Of a stretch of DNA of 64,000 nucleotides, positions 1 through 8,357 are shown piece by piece. The stretch is taken from positions 44,372 through 108,371 of the forward strand of contig NZ_LZZW01000041.1 in assembly GCF_014170375.1 (NCBI RefSeq), in the 5' to 3' direction. Origin of the DNA: Variovorax sp. UMC13 (GTDB lineage Bacteria > Pseudomonadota > Gammaproteobacteria > Burkholderiales > Burkholderiaceae_C). Within the stretch, counting starts at the first letter, position 1. Each line of letters begins with the position of its first letter. The notes under the pieces are model-generated. The model did not search any database and was not told where the DNA came from. It saw only the letters and a program-made list of their open reading frames with translations. The position numbers and the translations under genes are program-made.

Positions 1-53
1 TGAAGTTCAGCGACCACGCGCCGATCACCATCGACTACGACTTCACGCTCTGA
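1..53 (+). CDS. xthA: Exodeoxyribonuclease III, C-terminal end only
   Basis: Only the last 16 codons and the stop are inside the window. They read KFSDHAPITIDYDFTL. The SDHAP motif close to the C-terminus is typical of the ExoIII / AP-endonuclease family (endonuclease/exonuclease/phosphatase fold), where this Asp-His pair belongs to the active site and where the proteins end a few residues later. The enzyme repairs abasic sites and has 3'-5' exonuclease activity. The assignment rests on a short tail, so another member of the same fold is possible. Confidence 0.7.
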   Translation, partial: KFSDHAPITIDYDFTL

Positions 54-83
54 GCGGCGTGGGAGCGGGTCCGGCCCGCGGCT

Positions 84-476
84 TCAGGCCTCGGCGCTGA
101 CCCGGAAGATCTGGTGCTCGGGGTCGTGCAGCACCGCCTGCCAGTGCCCGTAGTAGGTCCGGTACGGTGCCTTGACGATGCCGCCGCCCAGTACGACGGC
201 CCGGTGGGCCGCCGCGTCCACGTCGGCGCATGCGTCCAGCATGAAGGTCGCATAGGCCGTCACCGGCGCCGCGGCCTCTGCCACCGGCCGGCGCTCGGCC
301 AGCGCCAGCAGTTCGTAGGCCGCCTCGCCGTTGAACCCCAGCTCCGTCTCCCCGGCCGCCAGCGCCCGGTAGATCGGCGAGCGCAGCTGCGACAGTTCGG
401 GAAGGCCGAGCAGCGCGCCGTAGAAGCGCACCTGGGCCTCGATGTCGCGGCAGAACAGGTTGAACAGCACCCTCAT
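84..476 (-). CDS. VOC (glyoxalase-fold) family protein
   Basis: A 130-residue protein starting MRVLFNLFCRDIEAQVRFYG, the usual first beta-alpha unit of a vicinal-oxygen-chelate module. It ends with a DPEHQIFRV-type strand like those seen at the end of glyoxalase/bleomycin-resistance/dioxygenase-like proteins. One module is present, so it probably acts as a dimer. Its ATG overlaps the stop of the upstream dioxygenase gene (ATGA), which implies translational coupling in the same operon. The substrate cannot be told; it may act on the product of the neighbouring oxygenase. A longer reading frame runs upstream but is a shadow inside the dioxygenase gene. Confidence 0.8.
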   Translation of the reverse strand: MRVLFNLFCRDIEAQVRFYGALLGLPELSQLRSPIYRALAAGETELGFNGEAAYELLALAERRPVAEAAAPVTAYATFMLDACADVDAAAHRAVVLGGGIVKAPYRTYYGHWQAVLHDPEHQIFRVSAEA

Positions 477-1441
477 GCGGCCACCGTGCCGTAGGTGCGG
501 CGGTACATCTCGCGCAGGTGCTCGCCGGCGGTGCAGGGCGCGAAGCGCGGCGCCTCGCCCGGCGCGACGGTGCCCGGCACCGCCTCGATCCGCGCCAGGT
601 AGTCGGGCTCGTAGAAGAAGGGGATGGAATAGCGCGGACGGCCGTTCGAGTAGCGGTTGCGCACCCGGTGCGGGTTGGAATGGTAGAGCCCGTTGGTCCA
701 GCGCGGGATCATGTCGCCCAGGTTGACCACGAAGCAGCCCTCGATGGGCGTGGCCTCGGCCCAGCTGCCGTCGGGCATGGCCACCTCCAGCCCGCCGTGC
801 ATGTCCTGCGCCAGGATGGTGAGCGCGCCCCAGTCGGTGTGCGCGCCCGCGCCGAAGGTGAGCGCGTCGGCATCGGCCGGATGGGCGGGGTAGCGCAGCA
901 TGCGCAGCGTCATCATGGGGCTGGCGCTGGTGGCGTCGAAATAATCCTCGGGCAGCCGCAGCGACAGCGCCAGCAGCTGCATCAGGCGGCGCGACAGCGC
1001 CAGCAGGGTCTGGATGTAGGCCTCGCACAGCGCCGGCGCCTCGGGCACTTCGTCGGGCCACTGGTTGCCGCCGTAGGTCTGGTAGCCGGCCCGCACGTAG
1101 GGATGGTCGTCGGGGTAGGCCATGCCGCAGTAGAAGCTCTCCTTGATGTCGGGCCGCGACGCCAGGTCCAGCGTCTGCGCGCCCAGCATCTCGTAGCCGC
1201 GCAGGGTGGGCGAATTCGCCATGGCCAGGCGTTCGCGGGTGCGCGGCGGCACGTCCTCCAGGAGCTGGCGCGCCAGTTCGAACTGGCGCGCCACCTGCTG
1301 CGGCGGCACGCCGTGGTGGCGCAGGTAGAAGAAGCCCGAGCCGATGGCGGCTTCGCGCAGCTGGGCGGCGACCTCGGCGCTGCGCGGGCCGCCGCGCGCC
1401 AGGGCGCCGTCGAGGTCGAGGATGGGAATGGAAGGGGTCAT
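473..1441 (-). CDS. 2-oxoglutarate/Fe(II)-dependent oxygenase, isopenicillin-N-synthase-like
   Basis: A 322-residue protein with the complete non-heme iron facial triad: H201 and D203 in HTDWGALTIL, and distal H258 in SNPHRVRNR. R270 and S272 in RYSIPFF would bind 2-oxoglutarate. The N-terminus PILDLDGAL and the GFFYLRHHGV segment are the usual DIOX_N features of this superfamily. The start is MTPSIPILDL; an in-frame ATG 69 bp upstream would extend it without similarity. It sits between a solute-binding protein gene and a VOC gene on the same strand, so the three may handle one imported compound. The substrate is unknown. Confidence 0.85.
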   Translation of the reverse strand: MTPSIPILDLDGALARGGPRSAEVAAQLREAAIGSGFFYLRHHGVPPQQVARQFELARQLLEDVPPRTRERLAMANSPTLRGYEMLGAQTLDLASRPDIKESFYCGMAYPDDHPYVRAGYQTYGGNQWPDEVPEAPALCEAYIQTLLALSRRLMQLLALSLRLPEDYFDATSASPMMTLRMLRYPAHPADADALTFGAGAHTDWGALTILAQDMHGGLEVAMPDGSWAEATPIEGCFVVNLGDMIPRWTNGLYHSNPHRVRNRYSNGRPRYSIPFFYEPDYLARIEAVPGTVAPGEAPRFAPCTAGEHLREMYRRTYGTVAA

Positions 1442-1466
1442 GGCGATGTGCTGCGCGATCGGGCGT

Positions 1467-2483
1467 TCAGCCGCGCAGGCGGCGCTCGGATGCGGCGGGC
1501 AGGAAGGCATCGGTCCAGACCTGCTCCAGGCCCAGCGTCGAGGGCAGGCCGAAGGCGCCGACCGTCTCGTCCACCGTGGCCTGGATGCGCGATGGGAGGG
1601 CCGCGCCCCAGCCGTTGGCGCGGGTCTGCGCGGTCTTCATGGTGCCGTCGACGATCATGCGCAGGCGCTCGGCTTCCAGCGCTTCGGTGACCAGGGGTTC
1701 ACGCGCCTTGACGGCCGCGGCGCCGGCGGCCGGATCGGCGATGGCATCGAGCCAGCCGCGGGTCGAGGCCGCCACGAAGGCCTTCATCGCACCGGCATTG
1801 GCCATGGCGCCCGGGCCGGCCACCAGGCCGTTGCCATAGGACTTCATGCCGTAGTCGCTGAAGCGGTAGACGTCCAGCGTCGACAGGTCCACCCCGCGCG
1901 CCTTGAGGTTCAGCAGGCCGGTGAAATAGAAGTAGGCGGCGGCATCGAAGTCGCCCTTGGCGAAGCGCATGTCGCCGGTGCCCGGTTCGACGTTCTCCCA
2001 GCGCACGCCCGAGGCATCGAAACCCTGCGCCTTGGCGAAGACGGGGAAGAGCTTGCGCGAGGCGTTGAAGGGCTGGCCCAGGATGGTCTTGCCGGCGAAG
2101 TCGGCGGGGCCGCGGATGGGCCCGCCCTTGCGCGCGATCACGGCGTTGGGGTTGAGGTCGTACTGGATGGCGACCGCCTTGAGGCCCCCGCCGGGGTTGC
2201 GCACGCCGAACTCGATCATGGAGGCCAGGTCGGCCGAGGCGGCGTCGTAGGCGCCGCTGGCCACCAGGCTGATGGCGGCGGCCGAACCGTTGCCGGTGTC
2301 GATGCTCACGTCCAGGCCCGCATCGCGGTAGTAGCCGCGGTTCTGTGCCAGCAGGAAGCCGGCGGCCGAGGCCTCGAAGCGCCAGCCGAGGTTGAACTTG
2401 AAGCGGGTGGCGCTGGCGCGTGCGATGCGGGCGGCGCCCAGGGCGGCAGCGGTGCTGGCCTGGAGCAGGAGACGGCGTTTCAT
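1467..2483 (-). CDS. ABC transporter substrate-binding protein, SsuA/THI5-like (NMT1)
   Basis: A 338-residue exported protein. MKRRLLLQASTAAALGAARI is a twin-arginine-like or Sec signal peptide with cleavage near ARASA. The body has the family pattern: FLLAQNRGYYRDAGLDV near the start, GSAAAISLVASGAYDA, and FAGKTILGQPFNASRKLF at the lobe transition, as in taurine/sulfonate/aromatic binders. No permease or ATPase gene is adjacent, so its membrane partners are elsewhere. Twenty-five bp separate its stop from the dioxygenase start, although it is upstream in transcription. I infer uptake of the dioxygenase substrate. Confidence 0.8.
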   Translation of the reverse strand: MKRRLLLQASTAAALGAARIARASATRFKFNLGWRFEASAAGFLLAQNRGYYRDAGLDVSIDTGNGSAAAISLVASGAYDAASADLASMIEFGVRNPGGGLKAVAIQYDLNPNAVIARKGGPIRGPADFAGKTILGQPFNASRKLFPVFAKAQGFDASGVRWENVEPGTGDMRFAKGDFDAAAYFYFTGLLNLKARGVDLSTLDVYRFSDYGMKSYGNGLVAGPGAMANAGAMKAFVAASTRGWLDAIADPAAGAAAVKAREPLVTEALEAERLRMIVDGTMKTAQTRANGWGAALPSRIQATVDETVGAFGLPSTLGLEQVWTDAFLPAASERRLRG

Positions 2484-2628
2484 GGGCGGGGGTTCCTGGG
2501 AGATCGAAGAAGGAGCGTTTCGACCGCACTGTAGGGACCGGACCGCGCTGCCGCCAAGCGCAGAATTAGCAGCTACCCGCTCGAAAAATCAGAGCAGGGG
2601 CGCGGGCCGCCGCCTCGGCGTCCTGCCC

Positions 2629-3552
2629 TCAGCCTGTCTCGCGCGCCTCGGCGCGCTCGATGGCCTCGGCCATCAGCCGGATCAGCGCGTCCAGCGCCGG
2701 CGGCATGGCGCGCCCCGCGCGCACGTAGACGCCCAGCTCGCACACCAGCGCACCCGGCGACCGCAAGGGCACGAAGACCAGCGTGCCCGCCGCCAGTTCG
2801 GCCTCCAGGCCCAGCCGGGTCTGGAAGGCGATGCCCACACCGCCGCGGGCCAGGTTGCGCATCAGCTCGATCGAGCCGGATTCCAGCGGGATCTGCAGCG
2901 CGCGCGTCTGCCGCTCCAGCCAGGGGTCCAGCAGCCAGCGCACCGAGAGGTCGGCGCTGGGCAGCAGCATCGGATGGCGCGCGCAGTCGTTCAGGCCGAC
3001 CGTGCGCCGCGCGGCCAGCGGGTGCTCCGGCGTCATCACCGCGCCGATGGCGAAACGCCCCACGGCCATCTGCGTGAGCTCGGCCCGGCGCGGCAGCGAG
3101 AAACCGATGGCCGCGTCGGCCTCGCCCTGGGCCACGGCGGCGGCCATCGCGCCGGAGCCGCTGGGCCGGGTGATCACGCGCACGCCCGGGTAGCGTTCCA
3201 TCATCGCGGCCAGCACGCCGGGCAGGAAGGCGGCATGCAGGCCCTCCACCGCCCACAGCGTGACCTCGCCCTTGCGGATGCCGCGCAGCGCGTCGATCTC
3301 GCTGTCGACCCGGCGCGCATCCTGCAGCACCATGATCACGTGGCGGGCCACCACCTCGCCCGCGGCGGTGAGCTTGAGCCCCTCGGGCAGCCGGTCGAAC
3401 AGGGGCGAGCCGATCTGGTCCTCGAGCTCGAGCAGCTGGCGGTTGACCGCCGACGACGCGATGTGCAGGCGGCGCGCCGCCTCGCGGATGGAGCCGGCGC
3501 GCCGTATCGCATCGAAGTACGACAGGGCACGGGCATGCAGGCGCAGGGTCAT
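2629..3552 (-). CDS. LysR-family transcriptional regulator
   Basis: A 307-residue protein with an N-terminal winged helix-turn-helix (AGSIREAARRLHIASSAVNR, about residues 17-36) followed by LEDQIGSPLFDRLPEGLKLT, the LysR linker signature, then a periplasmic-binding-protein-like effector domain. The start is MTLRLHARAL, about where LysR proteins begin. The open frame continues far upstream only because the GC-rich antisense of the next gene lacks stops. It lies upstream, on the same strand, of the solute-binding protein / oxygenase unit and may regulate it. The effector is unknown. Confidence 0.88.
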   Translation of the reverse strand: MTLRLHARALSYFDAIRRAGSIREAARRLHIASSAVNRQLLELEDQIGSPLFDRLPEGLKLTAAGEVVARHVIMVLQDARRVDSEIDALRGIRKGEVTLWAVEGLHAAFLPGVLAAMMERYPGVRVITRPSGSGAMAAAVAQGEADAAIGFSLPRRAELTQMAVGRFAIGAVMTPEHPLAARRTVGLNDCARHPMLLPSADLSVRWLLDPWLERQTRALQIPLESGSIELMRNLARGGVGIAFQTRLGLEAELAAGTLVFVPLRSPGALVCELGVYVRAGRAMPPALDALIRLMAEAIERAEARETG

Positions 3553-3605
3553 GCCGGGGATTTCAGCACGGATGCATGGCGGGCGGCCCGCCGGTCGAGG
3601 CGACC

Positions 3606-5045
3606 TCAGAGCCAGCCGCGCGCCACCATCTTCTCCAGCACATGCCTGGCCAGCAGCCCGTAGTAGTAGGGCGTGGGGTGCACCTCGTCGGCATAGGCGT
3701 AGTGGCTGACGTCGCCCGCCTTCAGGTTCGAGGCATTGCAGACCAGCGAACTGCCCAGCGCGTTTTTGCCCTGCGACATGTCGCAGGCGGTGTCGGTCAC
3801 GTTGCTGAGGCCGTAGGCGGCGGGGCGGGCGACCGAATCCTGGTTCAGGGCGTAGACGTCCACCAGCAGCACTCGGGCCTCGCCGCCCAGGGCGGCGCTC
3901 AGCTGGGCGTTGAAGGCCTGGCCCATGGCCGCGATCAGGGCCTGGATCTGGGGCGACTCGGAGCGGCCGGCCGGCGTCGAGGCGACGTCCGGCAGGTTGT
4001 TGACGGTGACGTACTGAGCGCCATTGGCGAGGATCTGGGTCTTCACCAGCCCGGCCAGTTCGGCGCCGGCCGCGCTCATGGCGGACACGAGTTCGGGGCC
4101 GTGGGTCGTGGCGTAGTCGACGCCCGCGGCCTGGCCGGCCGCCGTCGCGTCGGCATTGGCCTGCGTCACCATCGGCCCGTAGACGCCGGGCGAGCCCACC
4201 GCCGCATTGCCCGGCTGGTCGGCCGCGGTCCCGATGGCCGCCTGCGTGATGCTGGCGAGCGTGGCGTCCGGCGCGGCGCTGGCGCCCTGGATCGCCAGCA
4301 TGATGGCCGTGGTCGCCGCCTCCGGCTCGGTGGCCTGGGCCGCCAGCGCGGGGACCAGGCTGGCGAAGTAGGCCTGCCGGCCGGCCGCGTCCCCGGCCGA
4401 CTTGGCCGCGGCATCGAGTTCGGCCAGCTGGAACAGCACGTCGTTGCCGCCGGCCATCACGAAGACCATGTCGTCCGGCTTGAACCGGCCGCCCGAGACG
4501 GCCAGGTGGTTGGCGATCTGCTGGCGCACGGGCACGGTCAGGCCGCCCAGCACGCTGCCGGTCATTTTGTGGCTCGGTCCGATGGGATTGCTCACGCGCG
4601 AGCCGCCCTGGGCGTAGCCGTAGCAGCCCGCATGGGCCACCACCGGCACCGAGAAGCCCTGCGACGCGTCGCCGTCGAGGCCGGTCTGCGCCGCGCAGGG
4701 TGCCGGCAGCCTGAAGCGGGCGGCCGTCAATTCGGTCCAGTTGCGGCCGGTCAGGGCGGGGTCGATCGCGGTGTTGTCGCCGTTGATGGTGAACTTCCCG
4801 CCGCCCAGGGCCTTGACGGTGCCGACCGCGTAACTGCCGACGTCGGACAGGCTGTCGCCGAAGGAGATCTGGGCGCCGAAGACGGGCCCCGACGCGGGCT
4901 CCGGCTCGGGCGAGGGCACCGGGGCCGGCCCAGGGGCCGGGGCGGGTGGCGGCGCGGTGGCCGGCGTCGAGCCGTTGTCCCCGCCACCGCCGCAGGCGCT
5001 CAGGAGGGCAACGGCCAGCAGGGCCGCCAGGTGCAGTTTGCGCAT
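3606..5045 (-). CDS. GDSL-type esterase/lipase lipoprotein
   Basis: A 479-residue protein. The signal peptide ends in the lipobox LLSAC with C18 as the acylated cysteine. A Gly/Pro/Ala-rich tether follows (about residues 19-55). The block I GDSLSDVG motif has S65 as nucleophile, AGGNDV is the block III oxyanion Asn, and DEVHPT near the C-terminus is the Asp-x-x-His pair. It is probably an outer-membrane lipid-anchored SGNH hydrolase. I chose MRKLHLAALL as the start because it gives a perfect lipoprotein signal; the frame opens 132 bp earlier. The mid-region rich in alanine is longer than in the minimal SGNH fold. Confidence 0.87.
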   Translation of the reverse strand: MRKLHLAALLAVALLSACGGGGDNGSTPATAPPPAPAPGPAPVPSPEPEPASGPVFGAQISFGDSLSDVGSYAVGTVKALGGGKFTINGDNTAIDPALTGRNWTELTAARFRLPAPCAAQTGLDGDASQGFSVPVVAHAGCYGYAQGGSRVSNPIGPSHKMTGSVLGGLTVPVRQQIANHLAVSGGRFKPDDMVFVMAGGNDVLFQLAELDAAAKSAGDAAGRQAYFASLVPALAAQATEPEAATTAIMLAIQGASAAPDATLASITQAAIGTAADQPGNAAVGSPGVYGPMVTQANADATAAGQAAGVDYATTHGPELVSAMSAAGAELAGLVKTQILANGAQYVTVNNLPDVASTPAGRSESPQIQALIAAMGQAFNAQLSAALGGEARVLLVDVYALNQDSVARPAAYGLSNVTDTACDMSQGKNALGSSLVCNASNLKAGDVSHYAYADEVHPTPYYYGLLARHVLEKMVARGWL

Positions 5046-5249
5046 GAAGTCTCCGTTTTCTCGAGTCTCGGCAGCAGTCCGACGGGCCGCAGTTCGCCGG
5101 CGGCCGGCCATCGGTCCGGATCGGCCCATTCTCGCATCGCCGTAACAAGAAGTGACAATTTCCATGTCGCGCCCCACCCTTCAACAAACCACGCATCGGG
5201 GCATTGGCAGCCGCCGCACGCGGCGACAGGCCGGGCGGTTAAGCTCGCG

Positions 5250-5370
5250 GCTCTCCTATGGGGAGTAGCCGGCTTCCGCCTCTTTCGTGGAAGCGCCTGC
5301 GTCAACACACTCGGCCCGCCTCGCGGGCTGTGGCGCCGGCAACCTTTCGGGTTGGCGAGACCATCGGCGC
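5250..5370 (+). promoter_or_regulatory. yybP-ykoY (manganese-sensing) riboswitch upstream of mntP
   Basis: The gene-free stretch 5046-5440 holds conserved blocks of this RNA class in order: GGGGAGTAGCC (5260-5270), a GGCTTCCGCC/GTGGAAGC arm, GTCAACACACTCGG, a GC-rich hairpin, GGCAACC, a short loop, and GGCGAGACCAT (about 5354-5364). ATGG before the first block can pair with CCAT after the last to close the P1 helix. The class binds Mn2+ and commonly precedes mntP/yoaB-type exporters. The gene starts about 70 bp downstream, so control could act on translation or termination. I see nothing else recognisable in 5046-5250. Confidence 0.85.
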
Positions 5371-5440
5371 GCCAGCACGACAACAGGTCGGGCAGTGGTG
5401 GCGCGCCGTTGCGTTCGCCCGGCCGGAAAAAGACCCCCCG

Positions 5441-6010
5441 ATGAATTTCGTTTCCATCTCGCTGCTGTCGCTGGCGATGTCCACCGACGCCTTCGCCGCC
5501 GCCGTCGGCAAGGACACGGCCCTGCAGAACCCCCGTTGGCGCGAAGCGCTGCGCACCGGCGCCATCTTCGGCGTGATCGAGGCGCTGACGCCCCTGGCCG
5601 GCTGGGCCCTGGGCCTGGGCGCCGCCAACTACGTCAAGGCCTGGGACCACTGGATCGCCTTCGTGCTGCTGGGCGTGCTGGGCCTGCGCATGGTGTGGGC
5701 CGGCTTCGCCGCGCCGGAGGCGGTGGCACCCGAGAAGCCGAGCCGACACGGCTTCTGGCTGCTGGCCGTGACCGGCTTCGCCACCAGCATCGACGCCATG
5801 GCGGTCGGCGTGGGCCTGGCCTTCCTCGACGTCGACATCCTGCCGGTGGCCGCGGCGATCGGCTTCACGACCTTCGTGATGGTGACGCTGGGCGTGATGG
5901 TGGGCCGGGTGCTGGGCGCGGTGGCCGGCAAGCGGGCCGAGATCTTCGGCGGCGTGGTGCTGTTCGGCATCGGCACCGCCATCCTCTGGGAGCACCTGGC
6001 CGCGGGCTGA
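5441..6010 (+). CDS. mntP: Manganese efflux pump MntP
   Basis: A 189-residue polytopic inner-membrane protein. It contains two repeats of the MntP/DUF204 signature, SLAMSTDAFAAAVGKD near residue 10 and FATSIDAMAVGVGLAF near residue 115. The Asp of each repeat is needed for Mn2+ export in the family. Six transmembrane segments are expected. The length and N-terminus MNFVSISLL match the family. The riboswitch directly upstream supports a role in manganese homeostasis. It is a single gene, convergent with the M48 protease gene downstream. Confidence 0.93.
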   Translation: MNFVSISLLSLAMSTDAFAAAVGKDTALQNPRWREALRTGAIFGVIEALTPLAGWALGLGAANYVKAWDHWIAFVLLGVLGLRMVWAGFAAPEAVAPEKPSRHGFWLLAVTGFATSIDAMAVGVGLAFLDVDILPVAAAIGFTTFVMVTLGVMVGRVLGAVAGKRAEIFGGVVLFGIGTAILWEHLAAG

Positions 6011-6027
6011 GCCCGGGCCGGCAGCCT

Positions 6028-6891
6028 TCAGCCGCGCTTCGCCGCGCGGTACAGGCCGTCGACCTTGGGCACGTTGGCTTCGAGGATGCGGATGCGGTCG
6101 GTGCCGCTGGGATGGGTCGAGAGGAAGTTCAGCCCGCCCTCGTTCTTCGAGGCCGCGGCCATCTTGGTCCACAGCGACACCGAGGCCCGCGGGTCGTAGC
6201 CCGCGCGCGCCGCCAGCTCGAGGCCGACCAGGTCGGCGTCGGTCTCGTCGCCGCGGCTGAACTTGAGCGTGAGCAGCTGGGTGCCGGCCTTCGCCACCAT
6301 GTTGCCCACCTCGCCCAGGCCGAACAGCTGCGAGGCGATCGACAGCGCCGCGCCGGTGCCCGCGCTCTTGGCCATGCGGGCACGCGCGTGTTCGCGCAGC
6401 GCGTGCGCCATCTCGTGGCCCATGACCATCGCGACCTCGTCGTCGCTGAGCTTGAGCTGGTCGAGGATGCCGGTGTAGAAGGCGATCTTGCCGCCGGGCA
6501 GGCAGAAGGCGTTGATCTGCTTGCTGCCGATCAGGTTGACCTGCCACTTCCATTGCGCGGCCCGCGGGTTCCAGCTGCCGACGAAGGGGATCAGCCGCGC
6601 GGCGATCGCGCGCAGGCGCTGCAGTTGCGGATGGCCGTCGGGCGCCAGCGCGCCCTGGGCCTTGGCCTTGGCCAGCAGCTCGCCGTACTGCTGCACGCCG
6701 GCCTGCTCGACGGTGTCGGCGGGCACCAGGTTGCGCGCCACCGAGGACTGGCCCACGTCGACCTGCGCCAGCACCGGCGCGGCCGAGACGGCGGCACCGG
6801 CCCCCGCGAGGCGCAGAAAGGCGCGGCGGCCGTGCCAGGGACCCAGAAGAAGCTCGCAGCGTGAACACATGCGGGAATAATAAGCAGCCAT
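6028..6891 (-). CDS. M48-family zinc metalloprotease (BepA/LoiP-like)
   Basis: A 287-residue protein with zinc ligands in HEMAH (159-163) and third ligand E216 in GDETDAD, the typical M48 spacing. The N-terminal GRRAFLRLAGAGAAVSAAPVLA (about 21-42) is a signal sequence with twin arginines, so the protein is periplasmic. The conserved INAFCLPGGKIAFYTGIL segment lies before the zinc site. Unlike BepA it has no long TPR tail. I use the ATG at 6891 because a GAGGGGG ribosome-binding site precedes it by 8 nt; ATG at 6870 is an alternative. It is divergent from the AmpG-like gene, with only 16 bp between starts. Probable role: envelope protein quality control. Confidence 0.85.
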   Translation of the reverse strand: MAAYYSRMCSRCELLLGPWHGRRAFLRLAGAGAAVSAAPVLAQVDVGQSSVARNLVPADTVEQAGVQQYGELLAKAKAQGALAPDGHPQLQRLRAIAARLIPFVGSWNPRAAQWKWQVNLIGSKQINAFCLPGGKIAFYTGILDQLKLSDDEVAMVMGHEMAHALREHARARMAKSAGTGAALSIASQLFGLGEVGNMVAKAGTQLLTLKFSRGDETDADLVGLELAARAGYDPRASVSLWTKMAAASKNEGGLNFLSTHPSGTDRIRILEANVPKVDGLYRAAKRG

Positions 6892-6907
6892 TCCGATCGC
6901 CCCCTCA

Positions 6908-8263
6908 ATGTCCCCACCCACGGCTGCCGAAGCTTCCTCCACCGCTCCCCCCGAGGCACCGCTGTCCTGGCGCGACGCCCTCCGGGTCTACCTCGAACCC
7001 GCGACGCTGCGCATGCTGGCGCTGGGCTTCTCCGCCGGCCTGCCGCTGCTGCTGGTGCTGGGCACGCTGAGCTTCCGGCTGCGCGAGGCCGGGGTGGCGC
7101 GCACCGACATCGGCTACCTGAGCTGGGTCGGGCTGGTCTACGCCTTCAAGTGGGCCTGGGCGCCGCTGGTCGACCGGCTGCCGATCCCGCTCTTCACCCG
7201 GCTCATGGGCCGGCGCCGCAGCTGGCTGCTGCTGGCGCAGGCGCTGGTGATCGCGGGCCTGGTGGGCATGGCCATGGCCGATCCGCGCGCCGGGCTGCGG
7301 CCGCTGGTGTGGTGCGCGCTGCTGGTGGCCTTCGGCTCGGCCACGCAGGACATCGCGCTCGACGCCTTCCGCATCGAATCGGCCGAGACCCGCAAGCAGG
7401 CGGCGCTGGCCGCGGCCTACCAGACCGGCTACCGCATGGCGATGATCTGGGCCGGCGCGGGCGTGCTGTGGATCGCCGCCTGGACCGAGATCGCCGGCAC
7501 CGCGGGCTACCAGAACGCGGGCTGGAAGGCGGCCTACCTGGTGATGGCGGCCTCGATGGTGGTGGGCGTGCTGACGGTGCTGGTGTCGTCGGAACCGGTG
7601 CGCCGCGTGCTGCCGCCGGCGCGCAACGCGGCCGAGTGGCTGCACAGCGTGCTGATCGAGCCCTTCGCCGACTTCATCCGCCGCTACAAATGGCAGGCCG
7701 CGCTGATCCTGGCGCTGATCGCGATCTACCGCATCAGCGACGTGGTGATGGGCATCATGGCCAACCCCTTCTACGTGGACATGGGCTTCACCAAGGACGA
7801 GGTGGCCACGGTCAGCAAGATCTACGGCGTGGTGATGACGCTGGTCGGCGCCTTCGTCGGCGGCGTGCTGTCGATGCGCTTCGGCGTGATGCGCGTGCTG
7901 ATGCTGGGCGCGGTGCTCAGCGCGGGCAGCAACCTGCTGTTCGCCTGGCTGGCGATGCGCGGCCACGACCTGGGGCTGCTGATCTTCGTGGTGTCGGCCG
8001 ACAACCTCGCGGGCGGCATCGCCTCGGCGGCCTTCATCGCCTACCTGTCGAGCTTGACCAACATCAGCTATTCGGCCACGCAGTACGCGCTGTTCAGCTC
8101 GCTGATGCTGCTGCTGCCCAAGTTCCTGGCCGGCTACTCGGGCGTCTTCGTCGACGCCTACGGCTATTCCACCTTCTTCGTCGCGACCGCGGCGCTGGGC
8201 CTGCCGGTGCTGGTGCTGGTGGCGCTGGCGGCGCGCTGGCAGCGGGTCGGCGGCAGCGGCTGA
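6908..8263 (+). CDS. ampG: AmpG-like MFS permease
   Basis: A 451-residue major-facilitator protein with about 12 transmembrane helices. LALGFSAGLPLLLVLGTLSFRLREAGV in helix 1 and LSWVGLVYAFKWAWAPLVDR in helix 2 are characteristic of AmpG, which imports anhydro-muropeptides from the periplasm for peptidoglycan recycling. GSATQDIALDAFRIE is a further AmpG block. The C-terminus ends after helix 12 without the extra domain of longer AmpG proteins. It stands alone, divergent from the M48 protease gene. Substrate identity is by family only. Confidence 0.85.
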   Translation: MSPPTAAEASSTAPPEAPLSWRDALRVYLEPATLRMLALGFSAGLPLLLVLGTLSFRLREAGVARTDIGYLSWVGLVYAFKWAWAPLVDRLPIPLFTRLMGRRRSWLLLAQALVIAGLVGMAMADPRAGLRPLVWCALLVAFGSATQDIALDAFRIESAETRKQAALAAAYQTGYRMAMIWAGAGVLWIAAWTEIAGTAGYQNAGWKAAYLVMAASMVVGVLTVLVSSEPVRRVLPPARNAAEWLHSVLIEPFADFIRRYKWQAALILALIAIYRISDVVMGIMANPFYVDMGFTKDEVATVSKIYGVVMTLVGAFVGGVLSMRFGVMRVLMLGAVLSAGSNLLFAWLAMRGHDLGLLIFVVSADNLAGGIASAAFIAYLSSLTNISYSATQYALFSSLMLLLPKFLAGYSGVFVDAYGYSTFFVATAALGLPVLVLVALAARWQRVGGSG

Positions 8264-8357
8264 CCGCGGGGCACGGGGCATTGGCCGACGCGGCCGTCAT
8301 GCTGCCCCTGCTAGTCTGTGGCATCGTTCACGCTTCGCCACTTTCCAGCCCACCACC

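Noticed and set aside
2629..5196. An 855-residue open frame on the minus strand spanning LysR and beyond
   Set aside because: Only the first 307 residues from the true ATG at 3552 are LysR-like. The upstream part is the antisense/out-of-frame shadow of the GDSL gene, which has its own signal peptide and catalytic motifs.
5000..6868. Long minus-strand frame over mntP and the M48 protease
   Set aside because: Low-complexity Arg/Gly/Ala composition opposite two well-supported genes, with no domains; a result of very high GC.
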